From the NCBI RefSeq assembly GCF_963576675.1, contig NC_088918.1, positions 62,141,001 through 62,205,000 on the forward strand: 64,000 nucleotides of DNA. Direction: 5' to 3'. Shown piece after piece: positions 1-9,147 of this stretch. Both the position numbers and the translations under genes were made by a program. Under the pieces are notes generated by a model. The model was not told where the DNA came from. It saw only the letters and a list, made by a program, of their open reading frames with translations, and searched no databases. The stretch comes from Euphorbia lathyris (Eukaryota > Streptophyta > Magnoliopsida > Malpighiales > Euphorbiaceae). Numbering within the stretch: position 1 is the first letter of the stretch; each line of letters opens with the position of its first letter.

Positions 1-757
1 CAAGGCCATCGCCCCACCCATATCGCTCTCCATTCTGATCTTTTAAGGTTTTGAACGAGTTATTCCTCATGCGTGCCGATGCTTGTGCGTGAAAGTATTT
101 GGTAATCGAACATGACTCTTATATTTGGAAACCCGCAGACAAAGGTATGTTTTCCACTAAGCTTTTCTATTAATGGCTGAGTTTGGAAATTCTACTGTCT
201 CCTGTCTTCAAATTATTTGGCGGAAATATATACCTCCGGCACATTCTTTCTTCTATTGGCGGGCTTACTAGGGCTATCTCCCTACGCACAGTGTTCTCCA
301 AAAGCGAGGTATCCCTATTGTCTCTCGGTGCTGTCTGTGTGAGGCTGTGTGAGGAGGATTGTGAATCTCTTGAACATTCTTTAATTTCTTCCAAATTTGC
401 CAAGGCTATCTGGTTTGGGGTCTCCTCTTTGTTCGGCTGACGTCTTATGGACACCGATTCTTTGGCGGATCATCTTACTTGGGCAGCCTCTCAATATTTC
501 ACCTCCCAAATTTTTACACTTTGGAACTGTGCAGTGGTTAATGTGATATGGGTTCTCTAGACAACAAGGAATGATTGCACTTTTAATGGAAAATCCCCAA
601 ATATTCACTCAGCTCTTCATTTGCTCTGGAATCAAATTCGTCGTTCTGCACATTTCAGAATCGGTCATGTTTGGAACTCGGAAGCTGAACTGAAAGTTCT
701 CCAAACTATGGGAATTGCTCCTCGCTGCTCGAGAGCGCCTCGTATCCTGCAGATCTG

Positions 758-1276
758 TTGGTGCCGCCCCCTGTGGGCTGGGTTAAAACCAACTCAGACG
801 CGTCAATCATGAATGGAGAGGCTGGTTGCGGGGGAGTCTTTCACGGGGCTGACGGTCAAAGCTTGGGATCTTTTGCCTTTCCTTCCTCGGATTCTTTGGT
901 GCACCTAGCGGAACTCCGGGCAACGATTTTTGCGATTCAGAAGGCACATGATCATGGTTGGACTGCTGTTTTGCTCGAATCTGACTCGATGTACATTGTG
1001 GCCATCTTCCGTCGCTGTGTTACTTTAGTCCCTTGGGTGCTGCGAGCGGCCTGGTCGGATTGCCAGTCCAGAATGGCGTCAATGCGGGCCGTGGCTTCAC
1101 ACACTTACCGCGAAGGCAATCAGGTAGCGGATGCCTTGGCTAACTATGGTCGTACCTGCATGGAGGAAACTTGGTGGAACTCTCACCCGTCTTTCTGTAA
1201 TAGCTTAGTTGCTCATAATTCATTAGGGAGAAATTCCTTTATTTTGTTTGATTCTTTGGTCGTGGACGATTTGTAA
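758..1276 (+). pseudogene. LINE RNase H-like domain (RVT_3 type)
   Basis: Open stretch encoding the terminal RNase H-like domain of LINE ORF2, which degrades RNA in the RNA-DNA hybrid during target-primed reverse transcription. Visible family signatures in order: VKTNSDAS (first Asp), AGCGGVF, AELRATIFAI (Glu), LLESDS (Asp) and NQVADALANYG (last Asp), so the D-E-D-D set is retained. The first codons overlap the preceding frame (621-812), which carries the upstream linker WNSEAEL, so a frameshift separates this domain from the rest of ORF2. It is not an independent gene. No promoter or start context favours translation from the first codon. Confidence 0.85.
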
Positions 1277-1333
1277 CCGTTTCTTTTATTCTTTTATTCA
1301 ATTTCGGGTTCTTGGAGTAGATCCTCAGGGGTG

Positions 1334-1346
1334 CCAACCTAGTTGG
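1334..1346 (+). other. LINE 3'-UTR stem-loop
   Basis: CCAAC-CTA-GTTGG forms a 5-bp stem with a 3-nt loop about 40 bp before the A-rich tail. The same hairpin with a changed loop base sits at the end of the minus-strand LINE (16163-16175). Small 3' hairpins are often what LINE reverse transcriptases recognise; that role here is inferred. Confidence 0.5.
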
Positions 1347-1391
1347 GATGTCTGAATCCTGCTCATAGTCCTCCGCTTTCAATCAAAAAAA

Positions 1392-2487
1392 ATCTTTAGA
1401 ACGAGTAGATAATAACTCCGATAAATACTATTGCAATTAGTATAACACTAAGGAAAATGTATAAAATTGATGTATGTTGTTTGCTCTATTTACAAATATA
1501 TGCACGTAATTTAAAAATTTATTCTCTTAACAAAACACAATAATTTAAATTACATGATTAAGTTATAATGATGTGTATAATTGATAACCAATATCAATTT
1601 TGTATTTTAAATAGAATTACATTTGCAAATCGAAAAAAATACAGATCCATTTTCCAAAAATACAATTCTTACATTGAAACTATAAAATCATACGATGAAT
1701 ATTTTAGATTTTTTAATAATTTAATTGTTTAAATTTATTTTACACCGTTAAAATTCAATTGGAGAATTGTAGTTCGTGGATATCTAAATGTAATGTAATT
1801 TTTTTAAAAAGGTTGTTGTTAATTTAATGTTCTAATTTAAAATATTATGTTTTTATTAATTAAATATATATTTTTTTCTTTTCGAAAAATAATTCCATAT
1901 GTGATTTTCTAGTAATTCTGGTCGATTTAAATTGTGAAAGGAATTCAACTTGATTAAAAAAAACTATTATTATAATATAAAGTATCAAACCACTTTTTTT
2001 TTTTTTTTGGTAAGAAGTATCAAACCACTTTTCATAGCCAAATTTCAATCTAAAAGTTTTGAAAGTTGATAAAAAAAAAAAAATCCAAAATATGCAATTG
2101 GAAAAAGCAAAGAAAATGAAAATAAATAAATAAGAAGTGAAGTTTCAAAATGACCCCACAAGATTGACCAAGAAACGCGTTTCTATCTCTTTCATGAAAT
2201 CTGACTCCATATATATGAGGTTGGAAACATTCTGATAGCAGCGGAAATTGGGGATTAAAATGAAAATTAGTTTGAATATTTTGGCCTCAAAATGTCCCTA
2301 TCCATTCATTTTCATTTTTATATGCTTAGAACATTCTTTTAAGATTGATTTTTTCTTCATTTCGTTATTGTCAATATCTCCAATGGCTACACCCTCTATA
2401 CCCCCAAATACAAGTTAAGAATAAAGAACCAAATATAAGGAAAAAAATATTCCGTCGTTTGTCTTGTGGGTTTTTGATATAAAAAAA
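1392..2487. other. AT-rich gene-free stretch
   Basis: Very AT-rich DNA with homopolymer runs (poly-T near 1995, poly-A near 2072). The open frames here are short and low-complexity. I see no gene, RNA or recognisable repeat. Confidence 0.6.
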
Positions 2488-3055
2488 GGGTTAAGGTGCA
2501 AAAATACCTCTAACGTTTTGGGTTAGGAGCAATTTTACCCCTAACGTATAAAATGGTGCAATTTTATCTCTAATATTGGAAACAAAGAGCAATTTTACCC
2601 CCTAACGTTGATAAATTGGGTCTATTTGAGAAATAATTCATCAAACTGTCTTCTCGATCATTAATCTTGTCATCTACACTTCACACATGCATTATTTTAT
2701 CAGTAACAAATCACAAACATATGTTGGGATGTGAACCAATAAGAAAAAATATTAAAAATATACTGTCTTTTGTACGAATTAGACAAAAAAATTCAAAAAA
2801 TTCACCGAATTTATAAATATTAATCTCTAATTTTATTATTAAATTTTTTTTAAACAAATTGATATGCAATTGGTGCAAAATAAAGAAAAAAATGAATGTA
2901 TTTTATAATAGTGTCTGAAATTGATCCAATTTATCAACGTTAGGGGTAAAATTGCTCTTGGCTACAAATATTAGGGGTAAAATTGCACAATTTTAGACGT
3001 TAGGGCAAAATTGCTCCTGACCCAAAACGTTAGGGGTATTTTTGCACCTTAACCC
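2488..3055. mobile_element. MITE with ~130-bp terminal inverted repeats
   Basis: The left end reads GGGTTAAGGTGCAAAAATAC and the right end is its inverse, GTATTTTTGCACCTTAACCC. The two arms stay complementary for about 130 bp (the repeated phrase AATTTTACCCCTAACGT appears in both). Flanks TAAAAAAA (2480-2487) and TAAAAAGA (3056-3063) look like an 8-bp target duplication with one change. It has no coding capacity. A relative lies at 51860-52271. The length of the target duplication suggests Mutator-type or hAT-type mobilisation. Confidence 0.75.
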
Positions 3056-3585
3056 TAAAAAGAAACAGTATAGGTAGAGACAGCAGATCGTTTTCAAGCT
3101 ATGACAGATCGTAGATGTCAATTACCACCTCGTAATCATCGATCTACTTAGCATTAGAAGTTTTTTTTTTAAGACATTTTGTATCGAATAGCAATTATGT
3201 ACTAAAGTATATTTTTTTCAATTAGTGTTATTTTGTCTAAAAAAAATTACATAATCCTGGATCTGCGACTGGAGGCAGTGACCACATAAGTAGCTAATTT
3301 GTCGGTCGTGCGTTTTCTTATATATATAGGGAGAGATGTGAATTTCACGTCTGTTAATGATCTGTAAACAAGTAAGCCAGACCTTCATTAATTCCCACGA
3401 GACCAACCGAGAACGAAATTTAACTAGATTAACCATATATGTAGAGTCACTTTCAATTCACAGAGAAAACCAATTGAAAGCATTCGCTTTTAGAATAGCA
3501 TAAATAGTTCCTTGTAATTCAGTAAAAAGAACGCCGCTTTCAGACCGAATGAAAGAGCAAAGCAAGCCAAAGGAAAAACACACAA
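3056..3585. other. gene-free stretch
   Basis: No coding, RNA or repeat signal that I can support. A minus-strand open frame at 3218-3436 has no recognisable domain. Confidence 0.5.
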
Positions 3586-4149
3586 TTACGAAAAATCCCT
3601 CTCAGGCCCAGCCCTAACTGGGTCTCCCGAGCCCGTCACGTCCGTGTTAACTTTGAACCAATTAGGGGGAAGGGGTTGCCAGACTACAAAGCAAACCCTC
3701 CTGGGCCGTCGCGGAATCCCTATAATGGAGAAGAGATTCAAGACATATATCTCTCTCCAGGAATTCGCCATCGTCCCAATCTTGAAACCTCCCACTGCTC
3801 TAATAGCTTGCCAAATAAGTTGAAGAGTTGCACCGATTTGAGGTTGAGATTCATTGAAAATGCATTCATTACGCATATACCAAATCACCCAAATGGCAGT
3901 GGTAATGGCACTCTACCAAAGCGTAAATAACTGCATACTAAGATCTGCAGTGGCAATAGATTTAATGACGGCTAAAAGCGTGGAAGAAACGTCAAGGTTT
4001 GTTTGAAAAATGCCATTAAGAGCTTGCCAAATAGCCTTAGAAAATGGACAAGGCAAAGTGCGCACCGAGAAGCCATGGCAATTCTTTTGTCCATGAGCTC
4101 TAAGCGGCCACACTCCTAGCCCATGTCCAGGACCGATCCTGCTAACCAA
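3586..4149 (-). pseudogene. LINE ORF2 fragment (zf-RVT to start of RNase H)
   Basis: Minus-strand remnant of LINE ORF2. Reading right to left: a zf-RVT-like piece (4149-3913; motif CPFSKAIWQALNGIF), then in a shifted frame (3888-3586) the linker and the start of the RNase H domain (VVWQPLPPNWFKVNTD, with the first catalytic Asp). It ends abruptly after that Asp, so the rest of RNase H and the 3' UTR are missing. At least one frameshift lies between 3888 and 3913. It is inactive debris from the same broad LINE group as 1-1391 and 16131-18839. Confidence 0.75.
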
Positions 4150-4570
4150 AGAAATTATTTTCCTCTAAAAAAAGTAACTTCAAAAAAAAACTCATGTGGT
4201 TGAGCTTTTTTCAATTGCATGCATGTGGTTTTTTTGTCCAAACAAATACTAATGTTTTTCGTTTTACTAAAAACAATGATATTTTAGTCTCACACTATAA
4301 AAATGGATATTAATGATATGAGAAATTTCAAGAATTAAAGTTGTTTAGTACCACAATTACTATGGAACCAAAAATTTTATTTTCCAAAATCATCATTTTC
4401 GAAGTTTTCTCTCTATAAACATTCATTTCGTCTCCGCTCACCGAACAATACCTAAATGACCTTAAATGTAAAAGTTCGAAGACTCAAAATCTTTTAGAAT
4501 ACCATCAATTCTTGCAAGTTTTCAATTTTAAGATTGTCAAAGATCATTTCTAAAAAATATCATTTTTTAA

Positions 4571-4780
4571 GGGTTAATACATTATTTGCTCCCTGAACTT
4601 GTCCAAAAAGCTTAATTGGCTCATGAACTTTTAAAGTATCCCGATAGCTTTCTCAACTTGTATAAAATGTTCAGTTATTCTCCTAAACAAAAAAACCTCA
4701 TTAAATTAGCCTCATTAATCTCCTGATCGCTAAATAAAATTAGCCTCATTAATCTCCTGATCGCTAAATAAAATTAGCAA
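4571..4780. repeat. half-MITE with a 34-bp tandem duplication
   Basis: 4571-4670 (TTAATACATTATTTGCTCCC onward) is the inverse of 52010-52095 inside another MITE, so it is one arm of a dispersed inverted-repeat element. Immediately after, a 34-bp unit (4707-4740) is repeated exactly at 4741-4774. No coding capacity. Confidence 0.6.
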
Positions 4781-5109
4781 TCCTCGTTTAGAAAAAAAAA
4801 AAAAACACAAACATACCATTGATAAAAAGTACAACCATATATTTTTTTTTTTTTTTTGAATTACCAACAAAAAATGCTCGCACAAACTATGGATATTATT
4901 AGAGGTAAATTACACTCAGATCACTCAACATTTCCCTTCATTTTATTTTTTGACAAAAAAAAAAATTAAGAACTCGACCTGACATTCTAATAGCAGGTAA
5001 GTTTTCACGTTGAGTTGATGAAAATGATATATTAAACAATTTTAATTCTTAAATTTTTAGGGCTGGTTCGGTAAGATGAAATGAAATTTATAATGAAATA
5101 TCCATGTTT
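4781..5109. other. gene-free AT-rich stretch
   Basis: Poly-A and poly-T runs only. From about 5060 the sequence (GGCTGGTTCGGTAAGATG) resembles the terminus of a MITE that was later split by the retrotransposon complex at 5115-14992 and continues from 14993. Confidence 0.4.
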
Positions 5110-5114
5110 GATTG
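5110..5114. repeat. target site duplication (left) GATTG
   Basis: Five-base duplication matching 14993-14997 on the far side of the 9.9-kb complex. Confidence 0.85.
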
Positions 5115-5406
5115 TGTTGGGGGCTAATTAAAAATTTTGTATTTTAGCATAGGTTATAGTTTTTACTATATAGTTTTTTATTTTAATTAAATTTATCTCT
5201 CAACAAAATAAAAATGTGACAAAAAATAGAAAATAATATCAAAAGATTATTATAAAAAAAACAGAAATAAAAAGAAAAGAAAAAAAAATAATAAAAATCA
5301 GGGGCAAATTTGCACCATTTTTCAGCAACCCGTCCAGCAACTTCGACGATGAAAACGGACCCCGAAACAGCAAGATATCAAGCAGTTATATTTTTTTTTT
5401 CAGAAA
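5115..5406 (+). repeat. LTR1, 3'-truncated
   Basis: Matches the first ~290 bp of the complete LTRs (6796 and 12854) almost base for base. It then breaks at CAGAAAG, followed by three filler bases and the internal sequence TCGGAAGATCGG. The lost part covers about 1.85 kb of LTR plus PBS, gag and the 5' internal region. Confidence 0.85.
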
Positions 5407-5422
5407 GATATCGGAAGATCGG

Positions 5423-6010
5423 ATGAAGCGGGTTTATTTTGACAAACCCACTCTAAAGATGACACGACACATTAAACCATTATACGGCAAATCACACGTT
5501 GATGGCAAGCCTTTATCGAGAGTTCTAGTTGATAATGGAGCAGCCGTTAATATTATGCCATTAAATATGGCACTAGCTCTCGGAAAATCCGTAGGCGACA
5601 TAATGACGTCAAAAATTTCTGTCTCGGCTTTTACTGGCGAAATTGCTAAAACCTTTGGGGTTTTACCTGTGCAACTTACCGTCGGTAATCAAACCACAAC
5701 ATCGGCATTCTTTGTAGTCAATTCAACGGCGAGTTACCAAGCATTGCTTGGACGAGATTGGATTCACTCTAACTCATGCATTCCGTCATCTTTGCACCGA
5801 CTTTTACTACTTTGGAAAGGGGATGACATTGAGGTGATTCGGGCAAATGAAAAACCATTTGAGACACATTCGGATATGGTGGAGTCTCGATTATACGAAG
5901 ATAGCATTGGTCCAATCAAGATCAAGACCAAAGGCAAGAAAAAGTCAAACACCATTGTGCATTACCGTAGGCCGATTGGCAATGAGCCTCTCATCGAAGA
6001 GGTTCAATGA
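5423..6010 (+). pseudogene. aspartic protease fragment of gypsy-type gag-pro
   Basis: Second copy of the 3' part of the gag-pro frame, 195 codons in one open frame from an internal ATG. It contains the retroviral-type aspartic protease with active-site DNGA in RVLVDNGAAVNI and the downstream LLGRDWIHSN motif. It is nearly identical to 11475-12063. Unlike the downstream copy it keeps CGA (5798-5800) where that copy has TGA, so it reads through to the natural stop at 6008 and shows the original C-terminus. Its promoter, PBS and gag are gone, so it is a remnant. Confidence 0.85.
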
Positions 6011-6795
6011 TTCTGTCACATCCGAAGGACCAAGCGGTGGCATCAGCCGCTATAGAAAAAAAGGATGCGATAAGGTACGAGGTGCCTTTTATTTTTTGTT
6101 TTGTTTCATTTTTGCATCATTTTACATTTTAGTTTTTCTTTTAAGCTGTTAATTAGCATCATTGATATTTTTTAGCATGCTTAGAGATAATAAATTATTC
6201 ATAAAAAAAAATTGAAGCGTAAAAAAAATTGAAATGATAAAAGACATAAATGAAAAGCAAAAAAAAAATAAAGAAAAACAATAAAAGTCCATTTACATGT
6301 TCCAAAAAAATTAAAAAAGAATTAAAGAGCTGTGAGAAAAAAAAAACAATCGCTACAAAGAAGCTCGGTGTAGCCTTTTCCACCTGATCCGTCGTCCACT
6401 CGCTCAGTTTTGTCCCCATCAAATTTGAGACAACAACATGTGCAGCACCGATGGCATCCGAGCTCGAAGACGTTGGGGGGCAAGTTCCGTCATGTACGAT
6501 ACATCCATATCACCAAATGGATTCTCAACTCCAACCTCAAGAGGTTCAAGACGGATATTACCCAATCATGATTCTTGTGAAAAAGAAGTGACAATTCAAT
6601 TTATTTCCGCCAGTCAGTAGCTCAAAGAAGTTTATTAACAACGGAAGTGAAGTCGCGAATTCATAGACGGAGTTAAACAAATTTCAGCTTCAACAAATCG
6701 GTACTGACGGGTAAAGAAAAATAAAAATAAATAAAAGACTTATTTATGTGGAAAATTCATTTTCAAATCTTTTACACATAAAATAGGGGGGCAAT
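6011..6795 (+). other. 3' non-coding internal region and polypurine tract (upstream copy)
   Basis: Non-coding tail between the protease stop and LTR2, near-identical to 12064-12853. It ends in the purine run ATAGGGGGGC just before LTR2, the expected plus-strand priming site. Confidence 0.7.
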
Positions 6796-8929
6796 TGTTG
6801 GGGGCTAATTAAAAATTTTGTATTTTAGCATAGGTTATAGTTTTTACTCTATAGTTTTTTATTTTAATTAAATTTATCTCTCAACAAAATAAAAATGTGA
6901 CAAAAAATAGAAAATAATATCAAAAGATTATTATAAAAAAAACAGAAATAAAAAGAAAAAAAAATAATAAAAATCAGGGGCAAATTTGCACCATTTTTCA
7001 GCAACCCGTCCAGCAACTTCGACGATGAAAACGGACCCCAAAACAGCAAGATATCAAGCAGTTATATTTTTTTTCAGAAAGTTCGGGATGTTAGCTTTCC
7101 GGAATGTAAAAAACGGAGCTAAAACGAAGCCGGCAGAATTTTTCAAAGGGAAGTGGTGCGGAAAAACGGGTTTGAACATTTCTAACACATCCAGGACGTA
7201 TTCAACGCATTATCTCCATTCTTACAACTCCCCACTCACCCACTTTCTATCTTCAACTAATGGGAAGGTAGTGGGATCATGTTTGAGAAAAATAAGGGCC
7301 ACTAACTTGGAAATTGTTACCCAAAATCCTATAAATAGAGCCTAATCCTTTCATTCCAAACCCCACTCAAAAATCAATCAAACTCAATCAAACACAGACA
7401 ACTCAAATTTTTCTCTCAAATTCTCTGCCAAAATCGGCCTCTTTATCAATCCTTAGATTCGTAGAAATCGTTCTTTAGCATCTATTTAGTCTAAACAATG
7501 TCTCAATTCCCAGAATTAGTTCTTTAATCTCCAGTTCCTCCAAAAAGCTTTCAATTCTCAGAAACTTCAAATCCGAAATTCTCTTAGTTTAATCAACCAA
7601 TTCTCAAATCGTTTTTTGCAATCTCTTAGTTAAGTCAGTAAAGTCATTACCCAATCCTCGGTTCAAGCTTTCTTAGTCTAAACCAAATTTCGTCATTGTT
7701 AAGTTCTTCAAAGCTTCAAGCATTTTCCGTGAAACCAAGATCACCGAAACCCCATTTTCGAGTCATTCTTAGTTTACACACCTATTCCGAATCATATTTG
7801 GGAACTTTTTATTGATCTCAATCGATTAAAAAGACCCAGAAACAAGCTTTTGAGTTTTTCATCATTGAAAAATTTATCAAACAACCTTTCTGGTGAGCCG
7901 TTTTCCAAATTTTATTTAGAGTTCGTTAGCTTATCGTTTTAGCCCAAATTAATTTTAATCTCTTTATTGACATCAATTCTAGAACTCTCAATTTTTATTT
8001 CGTAAAAAACGACATCCTATAGCCTTCTAAATCGCCCCTAAAGTACCCTCCACGAAACAGAATCAAGCTTTTGGTTTTTTCAACCATCAAACAATTATTC
8101 TGTCGCCCAATTTTCAATAATTTATTCCGACTCATTTAATCGATCTTTTTCTGAAATTCCAGCTCTAAACCCTTCCTTCGCACACTAACTTTAAATACTA
8201 GCCTTCGTTTCGCTATAATCCGACCTCTACAGCTCCCGAAATTGAGCCCGAAAATCCTACAAAAGCATCAATTTAGTCCCATTTTGCTGTTGACTTGGTG
8301 GTAAATTTCTGCTCAAGTCCCTGAACTCTTCGAATTACTTCAAATTCGCCCAGCACTACCCGGACAACGCAACAGCCCCCGAGCTGATTTTCTGGAGGTC
8401 CAATCCTCAATTTCACGCATCCCAACGACATCAAAGAGATCGGTTAATTTTATTTCATCCCGTACATATTTGTTTTTGTGACTTATTTACATTTCTAGCT
8501 TTAAAGTTATTATTTCTTTTTAAGTTGTAATTTTCATGCTTTATTATTATTTGTAATACAAAAAATATTGAAAAATATTTACAAAATCAATAAAAATATA
8601 AAAGAAAATTAAAAAATTTATATCTTTGTGTTGTTTTATTGCTTTTATCTTTAGTACTTATCTTAAAAATTGTTTTTCCGACCGACCTGTCAAGTAACGT
8701 CGGGGCCCAAGACCGTTGTTTTTATTTTCAGTCCTTGTAACGGTCGTCAATCGCTTTTCGTTTAGAATTCAAGTAATTTAGGCGCATTTTATTTATTAAC
8801 TTCATTTAATTACCATTTTACCCTTTGAGAACTAGCTTCTCTGGCACGCCCGCATTATCTTTACATTTTTAATCCCCGCAAACGCGTATCAAGGTTGAAA
8901 ATTGGGATATTTCGAAAATATCGCCAATA
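6796..8929 (+). repeat. LTR2, complete (2134 bp)
   Basis: Starts TGTTGGGGGC and ends ATATCGCCAATA, where the partner LTR3 ends CAACA, so one terminal base has changed. It acts as 3' LTR of the upstream unit and 5' LTR of the intact unit. Near-identity to LTR3 (scattered substitutions plus an 11-bp indel near 7110/13165) indicates a recent event. Confidence 0.9.
7329..7338 (+). promoter_or_regulatory. LTR2 TATA box
   Basis: CTATAAATAG in a strong plant TATA context inside the LTR, with a C/A-rich stretch about 30 bp downstream that would suit initiation. It is repeated at 13393-13402 in LTR3. It probably drives the gag-pro RNA. Confidence 0.7.
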
Positions 8930-8934
8930 ATTTT

Positions 8935-8952
8935 TGGCACGCCCAGTGGGAC
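8935..8952 (+). other. primer-binding-site candidate
   Basis: TGGCACGCCCAGTGGGAC begins six bases after the LTR2 end, the position and TGG start expected of a tRNA primer-binding site. I could not match it to a particular tRNA. Confidence 0.5.
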
Positions 8953-9147
8953 CTAAAAACATTTTTTTTATTAGTACTAAAGCTACGGTTTCTTAAGCTT
9001 TGCCAAAAAATTTAATTATATATATATATATACATACACTGATTTTTATTTTTACTAAGTACATTTTTGTTTTGTGGTATTTTCTGCTTTGATAATCTGT
9101 TTTGGCAATTTATTTCTAAAATTTTCTAATATCATTTGTTGTTTAAG

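Larger units (their letters stand above)
1..1391 (+). mobile_element. LINE (non-LTR retrotransposon), 3' end
   Basis: 3' portion of a plant LINE on the plus strand, running off the left edge. From about 183 to 610 a degraded reading gives a zf-RVT-like segment (a FAKAIWFG motif near 400), then the linker, then an RNase H domain in another frame (758-1276). After the stop at 1274 comes a short 3' UTR containing GGTGCCAACCTAGTTGGGAT (from 1331) and an A-rich tail at 1384-1391. The same 3' motif recurs, inverted, at 16157-16180, so both belong to one LINE group. Frameshifts and stops upstream (stop near 438, TAG near 560) make it dead. Confidence 0.85.

Noticed and set aside
6195..6422. Hydrophobic minus-strand frame, repeated at 12204-12479
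   Set aside because: Antisense of A-rich non-coding internal DNA, duplicated with the element.
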